This document shows, one piece after another, positions 24,257-48,796 of a stretch of 64,000 bases of DNA (within the stretch, counting starts at the first letter, position 1; each line of letters opens with the position of its first letter). Location: NCBI RefSeq assembly GCF_021018895.1, contig NC_079371.1, forward strand, positions 7,708,501 through 7,772,500. Reading direction: 5' to 3'. Source of the stretch: Seriola aureovittata. Its lineage: Eukaryota; Chordata; Actinopteri; Carangiformes; Carangidae. A program made the translations under genes and the position numbers. Under the pieces are notes generated by a model. The model did not search any database and was not told the origin of the DNA. It saw nothing but the letters and a program-made list of their open reading frames with translations.

Positions 24257-27200
24257 TTAGTGAGAAGCCTGAGGTTTCACGAGCTCATATCGTCCCACCT
24301 GTCCTTCCTGCAACAGCTGACCGATGAGCTGGTCTTTGTGTACTTTGCGACTGACAACAAGGAACCGTTGTCGTCCTTGTCCGTATGACTTGCTTCGTAG
24401 ACCGTATTTCTGAGATATCTGATGGATCTGTTTGCGTTCATCGTTGGTGAGGTCAGTGGAGAAGCGAAGGTCATCCTGACGGTCTGAACTGGCGTAGTTA
24501 CGAATGATGTCCTCAATATCACGCTTGCTGAGCTGATTTCCAGGTTTGTCCGTGTCCATACCCAATCCTTCTCTAGAAAACTGCTCCTTTACTCTGATTG
24601 GTTCTGCAATGCCTTCACCGTCTCGGCCCAGACCGCCACCCTTCCAGCCCATCTTGCGGAGCAGCTGGTTTCCGATATTGTCTTCCTTTATCTCCTGTCT
24701 TGTGGCCTCCTCACCTGAGCGAGCCAGGATCTGGGACCGGGATATGGCATCGCTGTGACCCTCCTTTCTGAGGTTGGATTTGACCACAGCCTGCGTCTGT
24801 CTCAAGGTGGCCAGAGCCTCCATTGCTGCAATGTGCTTCACTATTTTCTTGGGCCCAATTCCTGCAGCCACATACTGTCCTTCTAAGTAAACTTCACACC
24901 TCCAGCGATGATCAGGCAGAACGGTGAACTTGTAATCCGCTGTCACTTTATTAAATTGTGCTGTGTCATTAATGATACAGATAGCATTGTCAGAGTTTTC
25001 CAGGATAACCAACTCGCTCAAATGCTTCTTTTTGCCACTCTGTTGCCCAAAGCGTCCACCAGAATCTGACTGGTTATTTCCTCTGGAGTATTGTGACTGT
25101 TGATATTGCTGCTGCTGCTGCTGCTGCTGTTGCTGCTGCTGTTGTCGTTGTGCCTGGTTCATGCGAAGTTTTCTCACCGCCTCTTCAGCCGCCGCATGCT
25201 TTGAGCTCTTTTTAGTGCCTGTTGACTGCGCCACCAACTCATCCTGCAGAAAGACGCTGCACAACCAAGCACTGTTGTTGGGGAGAAGGTCAAACTTGTA
25301 GTCTATCTTCATGCGATTAAAAGCCGCAGAGTTGTTGAGTATGCAGATGGCGTCATGAGCATTGTCCATAACCACAAACTCTGTCCAGTGCTTCCGTTTG
25401 TCAGGCTCATATTGGCCCTTAGAGCTGGGCGTCGGTTTATCCTCTGGGTTGCGGAGCGCAGGTAAAAAAGCCGGGGTTGGGCTGTGCATCTGGCACACAA
25501 CTATGTCATTGACTATTGAGTGTCTGTATTTGCGCTGCACGACACGAACTTCGACTGGTTTCAGGAAGAGTTTTACAGCCTGCTCAGAGGCTCTGTCCCT
25601 TGCTCCATTTTTACTGCCAGAGTATCCGGTAGCAAGATACACACCCTGACATCTCAGTTCACAGGCATAACCATCTGTCGGTACTTTCCTGTTCTTCGGT
25701 AGGTCAGCTTGAGGAATATCCTTCAGGTTGACGTAAATATACTCAGGGTTGGTCTTGCAGGCCTGAATGCTGCGGCTCAACATGAAATTATAGTTTGGCG
25801 AGTCACTTCCAGTCATAAACATAGGGTCCCTAAAAGCAACAGCCAATGCAGATGCTACATTGGCAATCAGCCTTTGCTTATCATCTAATGTTGACTGAGA
25901 TACTGGAAGAGGCTGCGATGTAGAGCTCGACTGAGTCGTGGTAGGACTGCTCCTGCCCGGGCTGTTGTAGACTCTGCTGAACGGCCTGCTTGATGATGGC
26001 CGGTCCTGATACCCGTACCCCAAACCCTGACGTCCTGAATCCCAGCCTCCTGATCTGCTCGCTCCCCCATATCCATTGTACCTATGAGGCTGAGAATAAG
26101 AGTCTGAACTTCGAGAGGTGTGGCCTTCATACTTGACTGTGTAGTCCTGCTGTGTTTTTGCCATGAAGTTTGAAGTGGAGCCACGTCCTCCATAACCTAA
26201 GCCACTAGTACTACCCGAAGAAAACTCTCTGTCTCTGTCCCGGTCTCTATCTCTATGAGAACCCCAAGAGTCAGAACTGTACGATGGCACTCTGTCAAAA
26301 GCGGGCCTCAGGGAGGAGGAGCCCTGTGCTCTGCTGGTGCTGCTGTAGGAGGAGTGTTCAGAGTCCCACTGTCTCACACCGTACGACTCGCTCCTCCTGC
26401 GCTCCTTATCGTTCTCCTTCTCGTCGGTGCCGGTTCCTCCACTGCTTCCACCACTGACAAAGTGAACAGGCTCAAACCGAGGTCTGGAACCAAATTTTGA
26501 CACAGGCATTTTCCTCATGGGCTCGTCTTCTACAAGGAAATCACAAAGGTAAACCGTTAGAAAACCTGAAAGGATGTTTGATTTGACTTACGGCACTTAA
26601 AGATTAGTCACTTGACAACATGATAGAAGTTCAATGAAACTTGTTTCAGAGTGGGATTTCAGTAATTTCTTCAGACAGGATGTTATGGTAGAACTTAATG
26701 GCCTTGTTTCTTAAGTAGGCAGGCACATCAAAGACTGTAAAGTGGGCACTGATAGACTAAAGAGCACTTGCCTCCTCAGTCATCCCCAATTATAGAGGAA
26801 GCGAATGTACATTTATATCCCATCCTGTCAGGTGATACATATCTGAGCCTATGAAGGATAGTGATCTGGTGATAGTCTGTATTGTCTGTGAAGCCAAAGC
26901 TTAATATGTCATATTGCTGTGTGCTATAGACCTGCACTGTTGTTCAAAAGCTACTAGAGGCACAAAAACAAGCCACACGGGTTCCTTCATTATGATGAAC
27001 ATTAGCACTGTAGTTCAATTTAAGTCATTCCCACATAAAACCTTCTGATGCTGTAAATACTCATTAGAGCACCAAATCTGCAGCTAAAATTTCTCCTCTC
27101 TTGCAAAAAACAACAGTGCCCCATTATTCAAGGACATTATATAACATCAAAATCAAAGTTTGTATTTGTGGCCCATTTTTAGAGATTTACATCTTCAGTA

Positions 27201-27901
27201 TGTATGAGAGCCACAGACAGGATGAAGGAATCGGGAGGTATGAAGAGACAAACAAACACTTGTGATTTTGTTTTTTCTTCTTGGGATTTCTTGACAATAA
27301 CAAAAATATACAATATTGTCAACCTTACCTTTATTTATGGTCATTATTTATTTTATTTGATCATTTTAAAATGTTCTATTCCCTTTCATCATATTTGATC
27401 TGATTATTATTTTTTGAAACTTTTTAATTGGTTTTATTGTTACTTTTCATCATTTTCATTTCCAATGTGCATTAGTCTCAAATTGACTTACTATTTACAT
27501 TTATCTGGGAATATTTCTGTCTTGTCTGTTGTAAGAGCTGCAAAATTCCAATCAACGGTGTTGACATGGCAATAAAGTAATATACATTTGAACTGTCTTG
27601 TCTTGTGATTTGCACTAAACCACAAAATGTGCTACACAAATTATACTGGAGAAAACTCTTGACTCAACCTCACAACTCATGTTACTGCTGCTGCTGCTTG
27701 TGAGCCTGGCAAACCTTCACGTTTCAGCAAATCAGATTCAGAAATGTGACATAAAATATTTCTGGGCATATTTGAATACAAAGATGTATAGAGAACAGAT
27801 CAACACTCACTGCCATCAGAAGAAGTAGGTCTCTTTTTTGCTTCAGAACTAGGACTTGGGTCAAAGGAGGGCATTTCGACAGTGTCAGTCCCTTCTGCCA
27901 T
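24257..27901 (-). CDS. nkrf: NF-kappa-B-repressing factor
   Basis: Two coding exons: 27811-27901 (start MAEGTDTVEMPS) and 24257-26529, joined in frame through a split AAA codon, giving about 787 residues. The start matches the conserved MAEG..EMPS beginning of the family; the large ORF alone would begin 34 residues too late. In order: the RPRFEPVHFV motif; a long Ser/Gly/Arg-rich stretch with an RD repeat; an XRN2-binding (XTBD) region near 240-340 (SGSD, IQACKTNPEYIY, DGYACE); two dsRNA-binding-like domains near 410-490 and 535-610; a G-patch near 645-690 (GNQLLRKMGWKGGGLG); and an R3H domain near 700-760 (LTNDERKQIHQI). In mammals NKRF is nucleolar, recruits XRN2 and DHX15 for pre-rRNA processing, and represses NF-kB targets. 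Odd points: a polyglutamine tract between the two dsRNA-binding domains, and a low-complexity N-terminal region that is different in human NKRF. Confidence 0.96.
25100..25155 (-). repeat. CAG/CAA repeat encoding a polyglutamine tract in nkrf
   Basis: A run of CTG/TTG triplets on the plus strand reads as about 16 consecutive glutamines in nkrf, followed by a tyrosine and more glutamines. CAA interruptions break the CAG run. It sits between the two dsRNA-binding-like domains, where human NKRF has a short non-Q linker. Confidence 0.9.
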
Positions 27902-28670
27902 CACCAGCACCGTCCAAATCAAATCCAGGCCATACCTGTTATTGAGGCCAAAGATATAAATCAGGTATTAAGTGAATGGATGAAATATACAAGCACGAAC
28001 ATCCGGACATAATAAGTTCACACTCCTTACTGCCTACAGAGGCTAAAACATTTCATAGAAAACAAACACCCCCTGCCAGCAGCATGCTGTGACTGAAATA
28101 CAAACTATGTATCTGGACTATGTGTATTACACTACTAGACATTTACTAAATATGATGTTAACAGCTGGGGAAACAGCTGCATTTTGTGCCAACACAAAGC
28201 CTGGACAGAGTGACGCAGTAGGCCGACGGGGTCCATCTCTCATAGGCAAACACGTTTATAAAGATAAACATTACAATTGTCAACATGTCTCCTTACTTAG
28301 CTGCGCCATATTCTTACCTTCGGGTGTAGCCTTTGGTCCAACTTATATCGCTGTCTTTTAGCTGAGCAAGAGACAGTGCATTTATTTTTATGAGTATTAT
28401 TATTATTGTGCTAGCCCGGTGCCTGCTAGCATTAGCCAGCTAGCCTCTAGCTAACTTCAGCAGCCACAGCCGCTCATACAGTTTTCTATCAGACTCAGCT
28501 TCTTACACAAAATTTACATTCAGATTCGTGTCTTTTTAGGAGACTTTCCGAGGCCGCTAGTTCAAATCTCCTGAGTGATAGAGATGCTTATTCAGCTAGG
28601 AAGCAGGAAGCATCCATTTTCTGGTCCGGCTATAGTAAAGTCATGGCGGCTGCCACCGCACTGACCCAGA
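26530..28670 (-). other. nkrf 5' introns, 5' UTR and promoter region
   Basis: 26530-27810 is the intron between the two coding exons. It contains an AT-rich stretch at about 27270-27600 ending in CAATAAAG-like sequence that resembles a LINE 3' tail (weak). The ATG exon has an acceptor (AATAACAG) just upstream on the minus strand near 27936, so at least one non-coding 5' exon exists. A GC-richer segment at about 28600-28690 with GCCGCCATG on the minus strand (a YY1-like motif) is the likely promoter. No other gene is seen here. Confidence 0.45.
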
Positions 28671-29109
28671 ATGCTTTGCCGCCGGACAGTTCAGGCTGAG
28701 CGGGCTGCTGTCAGTGCACTTCACGCGTGTAATGTTCCCATGTGGTTTACAAACGAAACTGCTCATACAGCACACGTCTTACTGCAGCAATATGCAAAAT
28801 ATTGCCCTACGAGAGTCGAGCTACAGTACGTATCACCAGTGTCAATCAATCTGAAAGCAACCATCACAATAAGAGCAGTACAAAGTTATGATATTAAGTA
28901 CTATTTACTGCAGCTAGTATGTATATCTGCGTATACTGATTCTGCATTAATTATTTTTTGCTCCATTTCCAAGAAGTGTTCAGATGCTTTACCTAAGTTC
29001 TGTGTAAAAATAGTTTTAGTCGTTAAGTGTAGAATGAGGATGCATTCAAATCATTTTTATTAATCAATCAACTTCAAACTGCAATAAACTGATTTTCTGA
29101 TTTTTAAAG

Positions 29110-29330
29110 CACCAATTCTCCTGTACATTTGCAGTTTTGCAGGTAGGTTGTTCCAGGCATCTTGGAGAACTTGTTCTTCTCTCTCTGTGTCTTCTGATAC
29201 TTGATCACAGACTGACTCCATGTTGTTGAGATCAGGGCCGTGTGTGGGCCAGACCATCTGTTGCAGGACTCCTCGTTTTTCTTGTCTCTGAAGATTGTTC
29301 TTTGTGACTTTGTGCTGTCATACATTTAAG
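29110..29330 (-). mobile_element. Decayed Tc1/mariner transposase fragment
   Basis: Two overlapping minus-strand reading frames together resemble the C-terminal part of a Tc1-like transposase. The frame starting at about 29257 reads WPTHGPDLNNMESVCDQ, which aligns with the family's WP..SPDLNPIE..WD segment carrying the acidic residue of the DDE triad. It is followed by a leucine-rich AWNNLPAKL segment. The frame is broken upstream and no terminal repeats are evident, so this is an inactive remnant lying downstream of septin6. Confidence 0.6.
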
Positions 29331-29925
29331 TGTAAGCCACATTTTAATGTAGGTGGTCAAATACTTATACTGTTTGGTGGCTTAATCAATGTCAATGTAA
29401 TCAATCAAAGTGATACTATACAGCATGATGTAGGTCAAGAGAAAATTAACACCCCCTAAAAAAAAAAGTCATACAACCATGTTATAATTCTCAAATAGTT
29501 TGGTGAAATCACATAATTAAAAATAAACTTAAAATGTAAATTCTAATTAATATCAGGGATTCAAACACATCATTCAAAAATGTTTCCTGTTTATTATAGT
29601 CAGCTTTCTCTCTTTTATGCCCCTAAGGTCGTATTTATTGTGCTATATGTGAATGCTCTAAATGAATTATGTGTGCTTTAATGATTTTTATGTGTTAACT
29701 AGTCTGAGGTGCCATTTTGGCCGGAAATAATGCATCTCGAGATTTCCTGTCTGTTCCTGATTTACTTTCATAGATTAAATAAATACTTCACAATACAGGA
29801 ACTGCTGAACTGACTGAACATTAAAACTGTCAAAAAGAAGGTAATGAAGATTATGAGAAGGGTAAACCACCGGCTTTCTACACCGTGAACGAAAGACAAA
29901 GGCTTAACATGTTTGGATCACATTT

Positions 29926-32900
29926 TTTATTGAAAATGTACATCAATGGAATCAAACTAAAGTAAGATACTGAATAATTTGTAGTGTGGGCGAGTTTTTG
30001 ACTACAAGAGGTGATGACTGATACTAGAAAAATGTATGGCATTTTCTGACACCAAAATGTTACTTCACACTCAGTCACGTCCAAAGATCAAAGGTAATAA
30101 ACAACAAGTCTCCACTTCAATACACAAAATATATCCTTATAAATTATATAAATGCATGAGTATTTTTTTTAATACTCCTATCTGGGATTCAGTTCAACTC
30201 CACCTTATTCTAATATTTGGCAAAATGGGAGCTGAGATCATAGGACAGAGCAAATATACATTAATAATATGCACCATTTTGAAGAAAACAGAATTGAAGG
30301 TCAAATAGACTGCAAAACTGAGTTAATAGGGGATAAAAACAAGCAGGTCAAAGGTCACAGCAGCAATGAAATAAAAAGATGCATGCAAAATATAGAATAG
30401 GTCTGTGAATATTAAAGCACAGTGTGTAATAAAAGGCCATGACATGTGACCTCCATGGTATTCAACAGTGACATGTAAACATGGGCACCATAAAATTAAA
30501 TGCTGTGTATAAATATTGCTTTGGCTTTTGCATGATTATGACTCTAATTTAATTCTGCTGTTTAATTTCGATATTCAGAAAACCTGAAAGCAGGAGATTT
30601 TAATATCTAACTGAGCTAGATTCAAGAAAGCAACAGGTCTACTCATTATACTTAAAACGCATTACACACAGTGCATTAAGTGCTTCTGTCCATGAGTTTT
30701 TGTTTAATCAACAAGCCTTGATGTTTTAGTATTAAGCTTTGTATTAAGAATCCTATTGAAAAGATGAGTGCATAGTGCAGATCATTGCAATTTTATTTCA
30801 AGTAGAGATCAAATAATGATGTCAACCTATGAGTCCTGGAAATGTGTAAACCCCCACTGATGACTTCTATGAACTACAAGAGTCGCTTTATATACATTAA
30901 GACATAATAGCAGATCTAAACTGTGCCCGGTTCCCAACCTGCCAAACTGGTTTAGAGCTTCATTAGGTGGTCAGAAATACCATGCGAGTCCACATAAGGC
31001 CATATTCAACAAAAAGGAGATGTGATGGGGGCGGGGGGGATATAAAAGGTTCATACAGCGAGAAAAACAGGAAGAGGTAAAGGGTGCTTAGTTCTTGCTG
31101 AAGTTGCAATCCCCTCTTCAGGTGGTCAAGACAGATTAAAAGAAGCTGAAGAGACAAAGAGAAAGAAAGCCAGCAGTTAGAGGAGTTGGCAAAGCAGAAA
31201 CGCTCATAAAAACTTAAGGGCCAGAGTCAAAGATTTAGAAGTGCATCTGATATCAGAGAGAAAATGATCATAAATACAAAAACAAGTAGTAAAATCCCTA
31301 TGGTTCTACAGTCAATCAAACAATACATCAAGCATTAATAATGAGAAGATATTGTGCCCACTGACGATGCTGTGTGAATTTTTATAAGAGTGAATAAATC
31401 TGGTAGGATATGCTTTGATTCTATGACTGTCTACTTATCCGTGGTTCATCTAAAAGTAAATGTGCCATTCAATTATTACAACACAAGAACAAGTGTGCAT
31501 GTAAATCTCCATCACAACTGGAAAAGGATGTTAGTCACAGCACAAAACAATACACACATAAGCATAAGCAGAGGCAATAAAGCAAGAATTAGATTGCTCA
31601 AGGTGAGGTTAGAGCAGCAGTGAAACAATGAATACACATTAACCCATATTACTGAGCAGGTAATGATTAAGAAACCCTGGTGGATGGTGTCCACAAAGTC
31701 TCTGGTCACATTTGAGGTACTCAGTACCCACAATGGCCGGTCCCTTAGCAAAGCTTGAGGGTTGAGGACCTACTCAGTGCAGAGCCAGGGATTACTGCAA
31801 AGGAAAGTGAAACCACACAGACCAGTGAGCTGAGCATTAGGAGGGAACGGCTCTACTCTAGATGCATTTTGACCCTGATGTCATGTGGAAGCCGTGTTTT
31901 TGATGCAGATGGCTTCAATCCAAGATAACCTTCTCTTTCACAACACAATAAAAGCGACCTTGAACCTCGAAGTGGTTAAAAGGCAAGGAATAACTGAGGT
32001 GACAGATGCTCCGTGATTCCGAGCAAAAGGAAATAAACATACCTGAAGATTTTGAATTCATAGGATCGAGAGCAACAAAAAATTTTGACTTTGAGACGTT
32101 AACCAAAGCTGTGAAAAAAAGGGGGACATCATCAAAGTAAAGCTTATTGGTATCAACATTCATTCACTGTACAACCACTTTACCCATGAGGTTCACTAAA
32201 CTTTCTTTTAACCTCCTAATTTACAACAATATGTGTCATACACAATGATTATGGCCACAGTTGTAACATTTGGTGTAAAATTGGCCTTTATTTTCTTTTG
32301 AAATATTTTTTTCTTTTTTTTTTTTTTTTTATGCGTAACACTGATACAACAACTCTGGTCCCTGCAGGACAATGGACATCATGATGAATGATTTTAAATG
32401 TGCCTTCATAATAAGTAAAATAAAAGGAAAGTTACAATTGCACTGACAACATTAATATATACTTAAAAAAAACATCACATTTGTGTGTAAAAAAAAAAAA
32501 AAGTGCAAATGTGAAAGCTAATACAAATATGCACATAACACATGACAATGAATGAGGTATGGGAGAAGTGGCAAAGAGATTAGGCTCACATCTACTCATG
32601 CGTCAGACTAAAGTAAAACAACATCAGCAAAGGGACATAAACACCAAATAGAAAACTAGATCTCCAATTCAGTCTTTACTTTAAGTCCAAAACCTGGCCG
32701 TGGTAATAACTAGTGGAAGCTTTAATGTTATAATTCATAAAACTTTTCACCAGTTCAACCAAGAATAAAATCTTAAGGATTATAACTTTAATCTAGCTCA
32801 ATTATAAACTCATTACTAACTACTAACAAATGTCGATAATTGTTTGCAGTCTCAAGGTATACAGTTATTGCAGAGACTGCTGTTGCACTGAGTTAACATC

Positions 32901-33391
32901 AGCTTAATCCATCCTTGCATCAGTCTCAATTGTCTTAATTCTTTCTTCACTGTACTCTACGGCAGGTCTTTGACCACATGTTGGCTACACCTCTCAGGTC
33001 CCAGTGTCTGATGCATGTTCCTCTTTAGACTCAATACATTTTTGCTCATCACAACAGTAGTCATGTATGTTAATATTAAAAAAGCTCACTCCATCATGCA
33101 ATGAATCACTGAATATAAAACAAATACGGAATGCATTTTTTTTTTGTCAATTTGTATAAAAAGACAAGCTGAATAATCGCTTGTACAAACCAAATAATAC
33201 ACAAGCATCATTCAGCAAAAACAAGTGATGTAAAACTAATAGCAATGCCCAGCGTCTTCCACAGAGCAAGGGAGAGGGGCACATGGAGGGTTGAATTATG
33301 GGGGTTGGGTGAGGGTGGGGAAGGGGTACAGTAAAAGGATGATGGGGTGGAAACTCATTCACAGCAGGATGGCCACAAGGGAGCACTTTTT
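29926..33391 (-). other. Probable long 3' UTR and downstream region of septin6
   Basis: Between the septin6 stop (33392) and AATAAA on the minus strand (plus TTTATT, 29926-29931) I find no coding exon on either strand. Further possible minus-strand signals occur at about 32287 and 32711. The stretch is AT-rich with short homopolymers (poly-T near 32310, poly-A near 32490, poly-T near 33136). I infer a long 3' UTR with alternative ends. 28690-29925 holds only the Tc1 remnant and AT-rich sequence. Confidence 0.4.
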
Positions 33392-46247
<12,856 letters not shown>

Positions 46248-47385
46248 GGCTGTGGCCGTTAGCTGGAGGACGAAATCTTTGCTGCTCTTTAGCAAAGGAA
46301 GCCTAGTGGGAATGTACCACTGTTCAACAGGCTATTTTACATATTATTAAGTATTATATTTTGATAACGTTCCTAATGCTGAATGTTGTTAAACAAAGAC
46401 AAATGTAAATTAAAAATACGCCAGATTCACACCCGTCCATATTTTGAAATGATAATGTTTAATGAGCACTAGCCACTGAGCTCCCCCACAGGATGCCTGC
46501 ATGGTCTCTTCCTGTGACAAAGGCAGTGAACCGCAGTCAATGAACTAATGATTATTTAGAAGCGAGTAGCTAAACCAAAAATTGTGCTTTGGACTAGTTG
46601 GATTTCTCTACATTCAATCAAAATTTAAGATTAATTTAATAGAAATAGTTACATTTGTTTTTGATTTAGTTGATGGCCTCGTTATGTTTATCATCCCTAC
46701 ATTGCATACAGCACTGATCCCATATTGTATTTGTATATATGTTACACAGTGGAGAACAATATTCATGTAAGATAAGACAGAACTTTGTTAATCCTAGAGT
46801 AAAGACATTTCTAAGTCAAATCGTAATACTATGTAAAATAAAATAAACAACACCCCTCCTATGAACTGTAACAACACCCAGACCAACTCAATCCTCCCCA
46901 TGGGCAATACAGGCCTGCATCCACTACATGCACAGTAATGACTGTACACATTACTTCAACTCTCTGTGTCTTACAATCGAGTACACTGTTTGGAAGAAGC
47001 AACCCTCATTTGTTCACAGTAATGTCCGCAACAAACATCTTGTTCACATTTTTACACATTTTTACAGATGAGCATCTGCTAATGAGCCAAGTTGTTGCTG
47101 TTAATTTGTAGTGTCTGTGTATGGTAATTGTGCAGTTTTTGTTTTTTTTGCACCTATTTAGTGTTTTGTACTTGTCCTTAATGTTGTGCTATTGTCCATA
47201 AGGCATTTGTTTCCCTATATAGGTGTCATACATATGTGTGAAAATGAGCTGATGAATTGAGGAATTACAGTGAATTTACCTCTAATGTCAAGTTTTCTAA
47301 TTACATTACTAATTATATTAAACCCCAAAATCTAAGCATGTTCACTTCAAAAACTGTATGGAATAGGATATATACCTAAGGGGAA
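46248..47385. other. septin6 promoter side and repeat-rich intergenic DNA
   Basis: The septin6 start exon lies just left of this stretch, so its promoter is within the first few hundred bases (not resolved). 46740-46800 has GATAAGACAGAACTTTGTTAATCC, a degenerate sequence like the tails of some fish LINEs, shown here in part only. No exon or RNA gene is seen. Confidence 0.35.
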
Positions 47386-47875
47386 TTCCTTTAGCAGCGA
47401 TAGAGTCAACAGATCATGTGTTTTATGACTGTAATCTATAAAACATTTTGGGTTGATGTTCATTACTGGTTGTTTTCTAGGGTACTTGAGCTGACAGATT
47501 TTACAAGGGAAGATGTCATTTTTATATCATCTTGTATAGGCAAGGACATGAACTAGTCCTAAACATTATTATCATACTTCCTAAATTACATTTGCATATA
47601 TCAAGATTTGGGAAAACTAAATCACCCTTTCTTACCGTTCATAGAGAATTTTTGTCACTTCCTTACATCCTTAAACTTCATGGAGAAAAAAAAAATAGCG
47701 AAAGACTGCAAAATATCACCACTGACTTTGATCCATCTTAAAACCTCTGGTAAATTAAAATATTATATAGTCTCATGGTAACTCTTTTCTTAACTGGACT
47801 TTTATTTCGCTCTGTCTGGTGCCTTTAAACACTTGTTATTTTTACGTTGTCAATAAAGTTTTTTTAAAAAGAGTA
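47386..47875 (+). mobile_element. 5'-truncated LINE-1-like retrotransposon remnant
   Basis: Plus-strand reading frames, broken by stops, resemble the C-terminus of L1 ORF2. First comes STDHVFYDC, like the DH.F..C motif after the reverse transcriptase. The stretch from 47532 then reads NIIIILPKLHLHISRFGKT and FHREF-like LTVHREFLSLP, ending KLHGEKKNSERLQNI. The 3' end has TCAATAAAG followed by a T-run. It is too broken to be active. Confidence 0.6.
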
Positions 47876-48056
47876 GTAAGGTCTTTATTGATCGATGAGG
47901 AGGAATATGTTTTCAAATAGATATTATTTATCTAACTATGTTTTGGTTATATAAAGTGTCAACTATTGGAGATATTGATATATCATTGTATATTATTTAT
48001 AATAAAATGGCAACACAGTTTGAGAAACGCCCATCGAAGTCATTTTATGTTACAGC

Positions 48057-48118
48057 GACCAATAGGACGACGGCAACGAATTTAAAAAGGAAACGCGGTG
48101 GCTGGTCAACGTCACAGC
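48057..48118 (+). promoter_or_regulatory. Probable pttg1 promoter with CCAAT box and CHR-like element
   Basis: A CCAAT box (48059-48063) is followed 18 bases later by TTTAAA (48081-48086), AAACGCGG and CAACGTCAC. A CCAAT (NF-Y) site with a nearby CHR-type TTTRAA is the layout of promoters silenced until G2/M, which fits securin. A donor ACG|GTAAAC at 48183/48184 suggests a non-coding first exon at about 48120-48183. Spacing is shorter than usual for such pairs, so the assignment is inference. Confidence 0.4.
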
Positions 48119-48796
48119 TTCATATGAAAACAACTCTCTGATCTCTCAACAAGCAGCAGCCAGCGTCGCTCAGCACAGCTACGGTAAACTTAACAGCGGT
48201 GTATCAAGGTTATTGTTGCATTTCTCAACACTTTTACTTCATACCAGTAAGTTTTACTAACCAGCGAATCTGCCACGCGACTAACGTTAACTAGCTAACT
48301 GATATTCGACTTGATTACGAAAATCAACGGTTGATTAACTTGACCGAATTAAACTGACTTTGAGCCAATCGAAGTTAACCTCAATAAAGTCTTAAATGGC
48401 AGCGGATTTGTTATGTTTACGGTTGGCTTTTTAAAACTAGTTAAAACGCCTCTTCTAAACTGCTTGTAACAGTATGGTGCTGGCTAGCCACAAATGTTAC
48501 CCTATGTTTGCAAAAATCACACAGACTTTGTATCACGTTTCTTTAGTCGCTGCCATGTCAAAACATCTAACTGTGCTAAAGGCAGGACATGCAGCAAGAC
48601 AGTAGCGTGAAGTTAAATGGAAAAACCTGGATAAAGACGAGACAACGAGCTTGTATCTCAGCAGATTGGAAGCTCATTACTAATGTTAGCCAGCAACAAC
48701 TATTACCTGCCAGATTGGCCATTAGTGTCAGTGCTCTTTACTGTTACTTGCATGTTGGGGGTGAGATGCTAATATCAGCTTGTGTTCTCAGATACA

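Noticed and set aside
24257..26518. nkrf read as a single-exon protein of 753 residues
   Set aside because: A donor at 27811 and acceptor at 26530 join an upstream exon whose MAEG..EMPS start matches the family.
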